From: B2-G16 sp964528085
Lineage (GTDB): Bacteria; Bipolaricaulota; Bipolaricaulia; UBA7950; UBA9294
NCBI GenBank assembly: GCA_964528085.1
Contig: CAZGRE010000029.1
Coordinates: 1 to 17,343 of the forward strand
Reading direction: 5' to 3'
DNA: 17,343 nt
The position numbers were made by a program, and so were the translations under genes. Of this stretch, positions 7,522-15,051 are shown piece by piece. The number at the start of each line of letters is the position of its first letter. Positions within the stretch are counted from its first letter, which is position 1. Below the pieces are notes generated by a model. It saw only the letters and a program-made list of their open reading frames with translations, was not told where the DNA came from and searched no databases.

Positions 7522-7952
7522 TCAATCGAGCGTCGAGGTGCAGTTGGGGCACCGCCTCGCCTCGATCGGTATCTCCGTCTTGCAGAACGGGCACACCTTC
7601 GTCGTCGTGGCCGCCTCCGGGGCCGGTCTTTCCATCCTTATCGCCGTCCGGGCGAGGAGTAACATGACGAGCGCGACGATCAGGAAGGAGATCACGGTGT
7701 TGATGAACGCCCCGTAGTAGATCGCAGCCGCCCCTGCCTCTCGCGCTGCCGCCGCCGACTCGTACGTCACACCGGAGAGGTTGATGTACAGATCAGCGAA
7801 ATCGACGTTCCTACCAGCTTTCCGATTATCGGCATGAGGAGATCGTTGATGAACGATTTCACCATCGTGGCGAACGCCGCCCCCATGATGAACGCGATCG
7901 CAATCTGGAGGAGGTTCCCTTTGGTGATGAACCCCTTGAACCCGTTTTTCAT
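7522..7952 (-). pseudogene. mscL: MscL mechanosensitive channel with C-terminal zinc ribbon, frameshifted
   Basis: Two frames together make one MscL. The first (from ATG 7952, with GGAGGTGCAAGG ahead) encodes residues 1-48: KGFITKGNLLQIAIAFIMG and the first pore helix ending INDLLMPIIGKLVG. Near 7807-7812 the match moves to another frame, continuing NVDFADLYINLSG, the periplasmic loop, and a second helix AFINTVISFLIVALVM. It ends in a zinc ribbon (CPFC and CPNC) as in some bacterial MscLs. One extra base there (GGAAC back to GGAAAC) would give an intact protein of about 143 residues reading VGNVDF. No slippery heptamer favours programmed shifting. It is either a sequencing or assembly error or a real recent mutation. 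Confidence 0.85.
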
Positions 7953-7976
7953 CCTTGCACCTCCGGCCTGCCAGTT

Positions 7977-7991
7977 CCGCTAGTGTAGCGG
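7977..7991. repeat. Perfect inverted repeat upstream of mscL
   Basis: CCGCTA and TAGCGG flank GTG, giving perfect dyad arms of 6 bp. It lies 25-39 bases upstream of the mscL ATG. On the - strand its centre includes TACACT, a possible -10 box. It could be an operator or an RNA hairpin in the mscL leader. Confidence 0.45.
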
Positions 7992-8027
7992 ACTTTCGGA
8001 TATCGATGAACCTGATCCCGTGCCTTT

Positions 8028-8037
8028 TTGGCGCCAA
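8028..8037. repeat. Ten-base palindrome TTGGCGCCAA, candidate operator
   Basis: A perfect 10-bp palindrome lies midway in the 134-bp spacer between mscL and the divergent MerR-like gene, 38 bases upstream of that gene's -10 box. A regulator site for one or both promoters is plausible. Palindromes this short also occur by chance, so support is positional only. Confidence 0.35.
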
Positions 8038-8048
8038 CGTTTTCTGCA

Positions 8049-8080
8049 TTACACGAAACCGCGGGGGTTTTGCGTATAAT
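8049..8080 (+). promoter_or_regulatory. Promoter of the MerR-like gene, consensus -10, probably leaderless mRNA
   Basis: A perfect TATAAT lies at 8075-8080, only 6 bases before the ATG at 8087. A transcript starting 7 bases after the -10 box would begin at the A of the ATG. The -35 is poor (TTACAC at 8049-8054 with a 20-bp spacer). No ribosome binding site precedes the ATG, which agrees with leaderless translation. Confidence 0.6.
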
Positions 8081-8086
8081 GGGCCC

Positions 8087-8512
8087 ATGGCCACGCTGGA
8101 CGACGTTGCACGCTTCCTTGGGTTGTCCAAACGTGCGGTTCGATCGCGCATAAACGCCCTGGGGGATATGTTGGATGGGTACCTGCAGCGCGGGGAGCGG
8201 AATCGGTTGATCTTCGCCGGTGAGGCGGTGGCGATCCTCCGGCGGCTCGAGGAGCTCCGCCAACAGGAGGGGATCCCGATCCGCCAGGCGGCCGATCGAC
8301 TCCGCGGGGAGCTGTCGGAGAGGGGAGACCTCTACATCCTTCTCAAGCCCGAGGTCAAGTTGGCCCTCCTTCAGGAGGTCATCCGCGAGGCGTATCACGA
8401 GCGGGATCAGTGGCGGGAGTACGCCCTCGCCCTGCAGGCGGTCTTGCCCCCCGAGCTTAAATGGCTGACCGCCGTCGCCCCTCCGGTCGCCGACGACCGC
8501 CGGCTGAACTGA
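8087..8512 (+). CDS. MerR-like helix-turn-helix protein
   Basis: This 141-residue protein starts with a DNA-binding helix-turn-helix, LDDVARFLGLSKRAVRSRI. A short wing and the MerR-type pattern FAGEAVAILRRLEELRQQEGIPIRQAADRL (about 47-76) follow. The C-terminal half is helical (LLQEVIREAYHERDQW) with no cysteine cluster or obvious ligand pocket, so the signal is unknown. ATG 8087 was chosen because TATAAT lies just upstream, so a longer frame from 7955 would start before the promoter. It is divergent from mscL across a spacer with two palindromes, which suggests autoregulation or control of the mscL-side cluster. Its stop is 4 bp from the end of the glyA-gcvT fusion on the opposite strand. 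Confidence 0.75.
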   Translation: MATLDDVARFLGLSKRAVRSRINALGDMLDGYLQRGERNRLIFAGEAVAILRRLEELRQQEGIPIRQAADRLRGELSERGDLYILLKPEVKLALLQEVIREAYHERDQWREYALALQAVLPPELKWLTAVAPPVADDRRLN

Positions 8513-8516
8513 CCGG

Positions 8517-11500
8517 CTACTCCCCTCCTCCCTCTGGGAGCGGCATCCGCGCCGGGAAGCGGGGGGCGACCTCGGCCGGGATCGGTATCGCTACCCTGTC
8601 CCCGTTCTTCAGCTCTGGGGTCGGCCTCCCCGCTTCTCCACGTACCTGATTGAGGAGGATGATCCCGCTTCCTCCCCTCAACCCCCGCCTCTCCACCACG
8701 GCCATACCGACCTGAGACCGACCGAGGCTGACCGCGCTCGTCACCCTCCCGATGACGACTCCGTTTTTATCGACGACCGTCGCCCCGGGTCGGACCGGCC
8801 TGGCCTCGGATTCGACGGTGAACCGGATGATCTCTCTCTCCCTGTTCAAATAGGACTTGAGGGCCTGCGATCTTCCGATGAAGAACGGCTTGTGCAGCTT
8901 GACGTACGAGGCGAACCCGGCTTCGAACGGGTCGATTCTGTGCGGCCCGGCGAGTTCGTGCCCGTACAGGGGAAGGCCGGCCTCGGTCCTGGTCGAGTCG
9001 CGCGCGGCAAGCCCGCACGGCTTGAGCCCCTCGGGCCCGCCGATCTCGATCAGCCGCTCCCACAGCCAGCGCGCATCCGCACCGGTCAGGTAGATCTCGT
9101 ATCCGAGCGGCTCTCCCGTGTACCCCGTCCGGGCGATCAGCATCTGATGCCCGGCGGGGATCAGCTCGCAGAACTCGGTCCGCTTGAGCGAGGAGATGAC
9201 CGGCGCGTTCTCCTCCCCGATCGCCTGCAGGAGGAGCTTGCGGCTCAACGGCCCCTGGAGGGCGATGTCGATCACCCCTCGTTCGTTCTTCAGGTCCCGC
9301 AGCCTGACGCGCGAGCGGATCCTCCGGCGCGGGATCTCCCGGTCGATCAGGTAACGGCCCTCGTTCACCCCGTTCAGCCAATCCCAGTCCTTCTTCTCGT
9401 TGACGGCGTTTACGACCATCAGATACCGATCGGCGGCGCGGCGGTAGATCATGACGTCGTCGATCACGTTTCCGTCGGGGTCGAGCAGGTACGCGTACTG
9501 GGATTCACCGTCGTTAAGGAAGGCGGCGTAGTTCGATGTGACGACGTTTAAGAACTCGGTCGCTCCCTCCCCCTCGATCTGGAATACCCCCATGTGACCG
9601 AGGTCGAACAGCCCGGCTGCCGTCCGGACCGCGCGGTGCTCCTCGAGTGCAGATGTGTACCAGAGGGGCATCTCCCAGCCGGCGAACGGCGCGAACCTCG
9701 CCTTGAGTCCCTCATGTATCGCGTAGAGAGGGGTGCGCTTCGCCTCCCCCTCCTCCTCTCTCCAGGAGAACTCCGTCCGGGACGGATCCCCATCCGATAG
9801 ATCGAGGATCCCCTGGCCGATGAAGTACACCTTGTCGAGGACGAACCGCTCCGGATGCTCCTCCAATACGGAGGCGATCGGCCTTCCGGCCGCATCCGGC
9901 TCGGGCTGGGTTGTGAGCCACCCCCGAAGTTCGGATGGGAGCTCGTCGGCTGCCATCTCCTCGATCACCGCCGGGCCCTGCACCTTCCTGAAAAGGTCGT
10001 CGCGGTCGAACAGGATGTATCCGTCGGCGAGGCCGGTCAGCCACTCCGCCACTCGTCGTTTGTCCTTCTGCGGGACGAGGACGATGAGGTCTTCCTCCCC
10101 GAGAGCACCGACGGTGACCGCGGAGATGACCGATCCGTCCTCGTCGAACAGGTAGGTCGGACAAGGCTCCCCTTGGGGGAGGGAGAGGATGTCGGACGGG
10201 GTCGCCTCGTTCAGGAGGGCCCGCGCCCGGCCGCCTCGGACCCTGATGATTGCCCAGTCGGATCGATCGGCCGCTCGTTCCTCCCGCGGAGGGGCGATCC
10301 TTGGATCGATCCGATGGATGAGATCCCGCACCCTCCGCTTCCCCTCCGCAAGGACGGAGAGCGGGATCTTCCCGCGCGAAAGCTCGCCGTTCAGCCCGGG
10401 ATATGAGAACGGGAGGATCCCCTTTATGAGGCGGGAGACGATCGAGGCGATCTCTTTCATGTCGTCCTCGTTCATCCCCCGCTGCGTCGCCCACGGGGTC
10501 CCGAGCCTGATCCCATGGGCGTCGGCCGCGCTCGTGTCCCCGGGGATCGTGTTCTTGTTGCAGACAATGCCGGCGAGGTCGAGGATCCGCGCCGCGATCT
10601 CACCCATCATCGTGAATCCGGTCTCGGACTTTAACCCCTTTAGGTCGACGACGAGGAGGTGGGTGTCGGTCCCCCCGTAGGCGAGGGTGATCCCGTTCTC
10701 GTTCAGCCCTCGGGCGAGGGCGGCGGCGTTTGCGACGATCCGCCTTTGAAGATCGGCGAACTCCGGCCTCTGGGCGAGCCTGAGCGCCACCGCGATGGCG
10801 GCGAACTTGTTGACGTGCGGCCCGCCCTGCTGACCCGGGAAGATCGCTGTGTCTATCCGGCTTGCGATCTCCGGATCGGTCGTCAGGATGACCGCCCCAC
10901 GCGGCCCGCACAGGGTCTTGTGCGTGGTGAACGTGACGACGTGTGCATACCCGATCGGGTTTGGATAGACCCCGCCGATGATCATTCCTGCGGTATGGGC
11001 GACGTCGGCGAGGAGGATCGCGCCGACAGAATCGGCGATCTCCCTGAACTTGGCCCAATCCGGCCGCCACGGATACGAGGTGAACCCGCCGATGATCATC
11101 CGCGGCCGATGCTCCTCCGCGAGCTTTTGCATCCTCTCGTAGTCGATCCTCCCCGTCTTCCTGTCGACCGAATAGGAGACGATCCGATACCTCTTCCCGG
11201 TCACGTTGAACTCCGAGCCGTGCGTCAGGTGCCCCCCTTCGGTCAGGGCCATCCCCATCACCGTCTCCCCCGGCCGGACGAACGCCTCGTAGACGGCGAG
11301 GTTCGCCGCCGCCCCGGATAGGGGCTGGACGTTGGCGTGGATCCTCGATGCGGGGTACTCCTCGGTCGCGAAGGACTCGGCCACCCGCCGCGCTGCCAGC
11401 GACTCAACGAGGTCGGCGAACTCCGTCCCCTTGTAGAAGCGCCGGTCGGCGTAACGCCGGTAGTCGGCGAGTCGCTCGTCGATGTCGGCGAGCTGTTCCG

Positions 11501-11711
11501 GGGGGAGGGCCATCATCGCCCGCCGCGGGTACCCCTCGGCGTAGATGCTGGTGAACGGTGAGGCGAGCGCCTCGCGGACCGCCATCGGGGTCAGGCTCTC
11601 GGATGGTATCATGATGATCTTCTCCCGTTGGCGGCGTTCTTCCGCCGCGATCAGGGCCGCTGTCTGTGGATCGGCGTCGAGTAGACGCGGGGGAGGGAAT
11701 GAATCGCTCAT
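8517..11711 (-). CDS. Fused serine hydroxymethyltransferase / glycine-cleavage T protein
   Basis: The 1064-residue protein joins two folate enzymes. Residues 1 to about 460 are SHMT: IPSES and YAEGYP near the N-terminus, D236 and H239 in DVAHTAG, and the PLP lysine K265 in TTHKTLCGPRG, with the same D-H-K spacing as E. coli GlyA. About 27 extra residues separate YAEGYP from RFYKG. Residues 660-1064 are a full GcvT: FAPFAGWEMPLWY, DLGHMG, VIDDV (D751, D752), ALQGP and HKPFFIGR (941-947). Residues 486-640 resemble a shortened GcvT without the Asp pair. It would interconvert serine, glycine and methylene-THF and act with GcvP and GcvH, which are not in the window. AAGGAG precedes ATG 11711, which overlaps the upstream stop. 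Confidence 0.93.
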   Translation of the reverse strand: MSDSFPPPRLLDADPQTAALIAAEERRQREKIIMIPSESLTPMAVREALASPFTSIYAEGYPRRAMMALPPEQLADIDERLADYRRYADRRFYKGTEFADLVESLAARRVAESFATEEYPASRIHANVQPLSGAAANLAVYEAFVRPGETVMGMALTEGGHLTHGSEFNVTGKRYRIVSYSVDRKTGRIDYERMQKLAEEHRPRMIIGGFTSYPWRPDWAKFREIADSVGAILLADVAHTAGMIIGGVYPNPIGYAHVVTFTTHKTLCGPRGAVILTTDPEIASRIDTAIFPGQQGGPHVNKFAAIAVALRLAQRPEFADLQRRIVANAAALARGLNENGITLAYGGTDTHLLVVDLKGLKSETGFTMMGEIAARILDLAGIVCNKNTIPGDTSAADAHGIRLGTPWATQRGMNEDDMKEIASIVSRLIKGILPFSYPGLNGELSRGKIPLSVLAEGKRRVRDLIHRIDPRIAPPREERAADRSDWAIIRVRGGRARALLNEATPSDILSLPQGEPCPTYLFDEDGSVISAVTVGALGEEDLIVLVPQKDKRRVAEWLTGLADGYILFDRDDLFRKVQGPAVIEEMAADELPSELRGWLTTQPEPDAAGRPIASVLEEHPERFVLDKVYFIGQGILDLSDGDPSRTEFSWREEEGEAKRTPLYAIHEGLKARFAPFAGWEMPLWYTSALEEHRAVRTAAGLFDLGHMGVFQIEGEGATEFLNVVTSNYAAFLNDGESQYAYLLDPDGNVIDDVMIYRRAADRYLMVVNAVNEKKDWDWLNGVNEGRYLIDREIPRRRIRSRVRLRDLKNERGVIDIALQGPLSRKLLLQAIGEENAPVISSLKRTEFCELIPAGHQMLIARTGYTGEPLGYEIYLTGADARWLWERLIEIGGPEGLKPCGLAARDSTRTEAGLPLYGHELAGPHRIDPFEAGFASYVKLHKPFFIGRSQALKSYLNREREIIRFTVESEARPVRPGATVVDKNGVVIGRVTSAVSLGRSQVGMAVVERRGLRGGSGIILLNQVRGEAGRPTPELKNGDRVAIPIPAEVAPRFPARMPLPEGGGE

Positions 11712-12847
11712 CTCGTCTCCTTCTTCCAGTGAAACGGTTCGGGGTGAAGTCTACGTGGAAGCTCGCGCCCTTTCCAGCATCCCTCGGCAAGGAGATAGAG
11801 CCCTCCGCTCAACAGGGAGTGCCCGCCGAGGATCACCGGGATCGGCGAGGCGAGTGCGGCTTCGGTGAACCCCTTCCACAGCCGGTCCTCGACCTCTCCC
11901 GGGCGGAGGAGGTCGCTCGCGAACCGGTCGGCGGGGGGCGGGAGAAGAACGCCAGCGGCGAGGAGGGGGCGCGTGTCGATCAGCGCCCCGTCGGCAGAGC
12001 GGGTGAGGCGGGAGAAGAACGTCGGGATCCCGTCGTCGCGGATGATCTGATGGATGAAGTATTCGTTATCGCCCGGGGATGAGCGCATCCCGCGTCCCTC
12101 GACGAACCCTGAGGTGCGGCACGCGACCGACCTCTCGAATCTCGACCATGTTCCCGGGTTGAGGCGTCCGACGATGATAAGGCGGGCCGAGCGATCGGCG
12201 AGCAAGCGGAGTACCCCCTCAAGATGGGGGTGGTCGATCCCCGCGGTGGAGATGAACGCACGCACCCTCTCCCCTCCCCGCGAGGTCTCGTTGAGGAGGA
12301 TGATGTCGGTCGGGGTGTCGATATCGAAGTCGGCCTCCGCCGACCTTTCAAGGGAATAGCAGGGTATTCCCCCGTCGGCGAGCGCGAATCCGAGCGGGTT
12401 GTCGATCGGAGGAAGATCCAGCTCAAGGATCCCCTTCGCCCCTGCGATGGCGGCAAAATCGCAGGAATAGAAGTTGTTGAACACCGCCCCGGCCTTCTCC
12501 TCGTCGATGAACGAGAGGAGCCGCGCTATCCCCTCCTCGGGGAGGAGGAGGCCGCTTCCGCTTCCGAAATAGAGGATCCCGTCCAGATCCTCCTCGCGGA
12601 CCAGCCGTTTCAGCTCGTCCCCGAGGTGGAACCGTCCTCCGGCCGGAGTGCGGATCTCCCCTCGTTCCATCCCGTTGAACGATTCTCCCTCTTCCGGTTC
12701 GGTGACGAGGATGATGCGGCTCAATCCAGCACGGCGGATATTCTCGATCAGATCGAGCGTCGCCGCCCGGCGGGCCTCTGTCACCAGGCGCTCCCCGTAG
12801 CTTTCTCCGAGCCCCTTGTGAAATATGAAAGCGGCGATCCGCTTCAT
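11708..12847 (-). CDS. Uncharacterised protein with GT-A/nucleotidyltransferase-like N-terminal domain
   Basis: I cannot name this 379-residue protein. The first 200 residues resemble GT-A-fold nucleotidyltransferases of the CofC/MobA kind: alternating strands and helices (IAAFIFHKG, LSRIILVTEP, LDGILYFGSGSGLLL), an AVFNNFYSCDF segment, and the late ADFDIDTPTD motif (D173-D181) typical of that group. The N-terminal glycine-rich nucleotide loop is not evident, so activity is uncertain. The C-terminal half (RAFISTAGIDHP, RLIIVGRLNP, GMRSS, ILGGHSLLSGG) matches nothing I recognise. ATG 12847 overlaps the helicase stop, with GGAGG 6 bases ahead; the stop overlaps the glyA-gcvT ATG. This strict coupling suggests a linked role, perhaps in folate or another cofactor. 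Confidence 0.68.
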   Translation of the reverse strand: MKRIAAFIFHKGLGESYGERLVTEARRAATLDLIENIRRAGLSRIILVTEPEEGESFNGMERGEIRTPAGGRFHLGDELKRLVREEDLDGILYFGSGSGLLLPEEGIARLLSFIDEEKAGAVFNNFYSCDFAAIAGAKGILELDLPPIDNPLGFALADGGIPCYSLERSAEADFDIDTPTDIILLNETSRGGERVRAFISTAGIDHPHLEGVLRLLADRSARLIIVGRLNPGTWSRFERSVACRTSGFVEGRGMRSSPGDNEYFIHQIIRDDGIPTFFSRLTRSADGALIDTRPLLAAGVLLPPPADRFASDLLRPGEVEDRLWKGFTEAALASPIPVILGGHSLLSGGLYLLAEGCWKGRELPRRLHPEPFHWKKETR

Positions 12848-15051
12848 CGGCATCCTCCCTCGGATAAGAACCGGAGGACCCGGATCGCCCCCGGCTTGGA
12901 TAGCGGCCGGTTCTGGCTCCCGCAGCGGGGGGAGAGGATGCAGGCCGGGCAGCCATCCGTGCACGGGCATTCCGAGACGAGGGAGAGGGCGGCATTGATG
13001 AGGGAGGTGAATGAGCGGTAGAGACCTTCGGTGATCCCGGCTCCCCCTGCGAAGGCGTCGTAGAAGAGGATCGTCGGCAGCCCGGTATCAGGGTTGGACG
13101 GGGAGGAGACGCCGCCTACGTCCCCGACGTCGCAGAGGACGAGCAACGGGGCCATGGCGAGGAGGGCGTGCTCCGCCCCGTGGATCGCGCCGGGGATCTC
13201 CCCGGCATCTACCCCCGGGATCTCGCTTCGAAGCGAGATCCAGAAGACGTCGCTCTCGTACGTGTGGGGAGGAAGGTCGAGCTCTGAGAGGGAAACCGTC
13301 CGGTCGGCGTGGGTCGTTTTGTAGCCGATGACCCTCTCCGTCACCAGCCCCCTCCCGCAGGAAAGGGTGGCGGACTTAGAATCAAACGATTCCTTCGTCG
13401 AGAGAATATCAACATCCGATGTGACGAGGGCGTGCGTCTTGTAGGAGACCCCCTCTCTTCTCCCCTCCGCCGTCCCCAGGGAGAGGTCCAACCGTTCGAT
13501 CACGTAGGTCTCCCCGCGATGGACGAGGACGGCCCCGGGATAGGCCTCCCGCCGGGCGCGGAGGGGGTCCATCGTCTCAATCAGCTCCCCGTCGCACGTG
13601 ATCCGGACGGTCTGCCCGCTCAGGTCGTCGAGGGTGTACTCGGCATGCGCCCGCTTCAGCCCCCGGTAGATGTAACCGCGCGACGTCTTGGCGAGGACCT
13701 TCTCATCGCAGAGGGATGACGCGATCTCCCTCTCCTCCTCGTTCAGCTCCTCCTCCCGCAACGGCAGTTCGGAGGCCGCGCAGGCGAGCTGCCCGGCGCG
13801 TTGCCTCCTGTTCACCGTGGGGATGACAAGGCGCTCCCGGCCGCTTTTCAGGAAGAGGCCAGGATGGCGGAGGAAGTAACGATCGAGCGGGTCCTCGTAG
13901 GGGATGAATACGACGATCGATGGGGATCCCCCCCTCCCGACCCGACCCGCCTGTTGCCAAGCGGCGAGGGTGCTCCCCGGAAAGCCGACGAGGATCGCTG
14001 CGTCCAATCCGCCGATGTCGATCCCCGACTCGAGGGCGCTCGTGGAGACGATCCCCTTGATCCTCTGCGTGCGAAGTCCCTCTTCGAGGAGGCGCCGCTC
14101 TGCGGGGAGGTAACCGGCGCGATACGCCGCGATTCCATCCCCTCCGATCCTCTTAGCCGCCTTGGCGACCGATTCGGCCATCGTCCGGCTCCGGGTGAAG
14201 CAGATCGACTGTAACCCCCGCCTCGTGAGGAACGAGAGGATGCGTGCGGCCTGCACGGTGATCGACGTATCCGCCTCCCGCATCGGATCCCAGAATAGGA
14301 ACGACTTCTCCCCTCGAGATGAGGCATCGTTCTCGATAAGGACGGCCTCCCTTCCGGTCAGCCTGAGGGCGAACTCGATCGGGTTGGCGATCCCAGCCGA
14401 TGAGAGGATGAGCTGCGGAGAACCGCCGTAGTGTTCGACGATTCTAAGGAGGCGCTTCAGAAGGAGGGCGACGTTCGCCCCGAACACCCCCCGGTAGCGG
14501 TGGGCCTCATCGAGGACGATCGCCCTCAGGTTGGAGAAGATCCGGGCCCATTGATGATGCCAGGGGAGGTATTGATGGAGGGCGTAGACGTTGGTGAGGA
14601 CGATCCGGGCGGTCCGCTTGATCCGCCCCCGCTGCCCGGCCGGCGTGTCCCCGTCGTAGGTATGGGAGAGAAGATCGATTCCGCAGGACTCCTCGATCGA
14701 GCGGAGCTTTTTGAGTTGGTCGTTGGCCAGGGCCTTCAGCGGGTAGACGTAGATCGCGCATCCCTCCTTGTCAGTGATGAGCCTCTCCAGGACGGGGATG
14801 TTGTACGAGAGCGTCTTCCCCGAGGCGGTCGGGGTGGTGATTATAAGATCCTTCCCCCTCCGGAAGGCTTCGATCGCCTCCGCCTGATGCCGATACAGCC
14901 GGATCCCCTCCTGTTCGAGGTAGGAGTTGATGAGCGGGTGGAGAGGGACTGATGCATATTCTGCCGAGGAGGGGGGGAGGGTTTCGATGTGGGTTATCTG
15001 CCCCCGATACCAATCCTGCCGGCGGAGGTCAGCTAGGAGTCGGGCCAGCAT
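12844..15051 (-). CDS. mrfA: MrfA/YprA-type DEAD-box DNA repair helicase
   Basis: This 735-residue superfamily 2 helicase matches B. subtilis MrfA (YprA), related to yeast Hrq1, which acts with MrfB in excising mitomycin C lesions independently of UvrABC. Motifs in order: a Q-motif-like YRHQAEAIE (53-61), Walker A TPTASGKT (73-80), DEAH (181-184), the motif-VI QQAGRVGRGG, and a C-terminal DUF1998-type cysteine cluster (C695, C697, C701, C704, C710). Length is close to the B. subtilis protein. The ATG at 15051 overlaps the end of the mrfB-like gene by 23 bp, with GGGAGGG ahead. The pair is therefore complete and probably translated together. The downstream overlap is with the GT-A-like gene. 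Confidence 0.92.
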   Translation of the reverse strand: MLARLLADLRRQDWYRGQITHIETLPPSSAEYASVPLHPLINSYLEQEGIRLYRHQAEAIEAFRRGKDLIITTPTASGKTLSYNIPVLERLITDKEGCAIYVYPLKALANDQLKKLRSIEESCGIDLLSHTYDGDTPAGQRGRIKRTARIVLTNVYALHQYLPWHHQWARIFSNLRAIVLDEAHRYRGVFGANVALLLKRLLRIVEHYGGSPQLILSSAGIANPIEFALRLTGREAVLIENDASSRGEKSFLFWDPMREADTSITVQAARILSFLTRRGLQSICFTRSRTMAESVAKAAKRIGGDGIAAYRAGYLPAERRLLEEGLRTQRIKGIVSTSALESGIDIGGLDAAILVGFPGSTLAAWQQAGRVGRGGSPSIVVFIPYEDPLDRYFLRHPGLFLKSGRERLVIPTVNRRQRAGQLACAASELPLREEELNEEEREIASSLCDEKVLAKTSRGYIYRGLKRAHAEYTLDDLSGQTVRITCDGELIETMDPLRARREAYPGAVLVHRGETYVIERLDLSLGTAEGRREGVSYKTHALVTSDVDILSTKESFDSKSATLSCGRGLVTERVIGYKTTHADRTVSLSELDLPPHTYESDVFWISLRSEIPGVDAGEIPGAIHGAEHALLAMAPLLVLCDVGDVGGVSSPSNPDTGLPTILFYDAFAGGAGITEGLYRSFTSLINAALSLVSECPCTDGCPACILSPRCGSQNRPLSKPGAIRVLRFLSEGGCR

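Noticed and set aside
7800..7815. Programmed ribosomal frameshift in mscL
   Set aside because: No X XXY YYZ slippery heptamer or shifty stop is present at the junction, and mscL is not known to use recoding. A lost base explains it more simply.
8892..11321. Several + strand frames of 180-220 codons across the glyA-gcvT region
   Set aside because: All lie antisense to a well-matched enzyme, lack ribosome binding sites and motifs, and are explained by codon bias of the real gene.
12224..13021. A 265-codon + strand frame crossing the GT-A-like and mrfA genes
   Set aside because: It spans the junction of two coupled - strand genes, has shadow-type composition and no recognisable domain.
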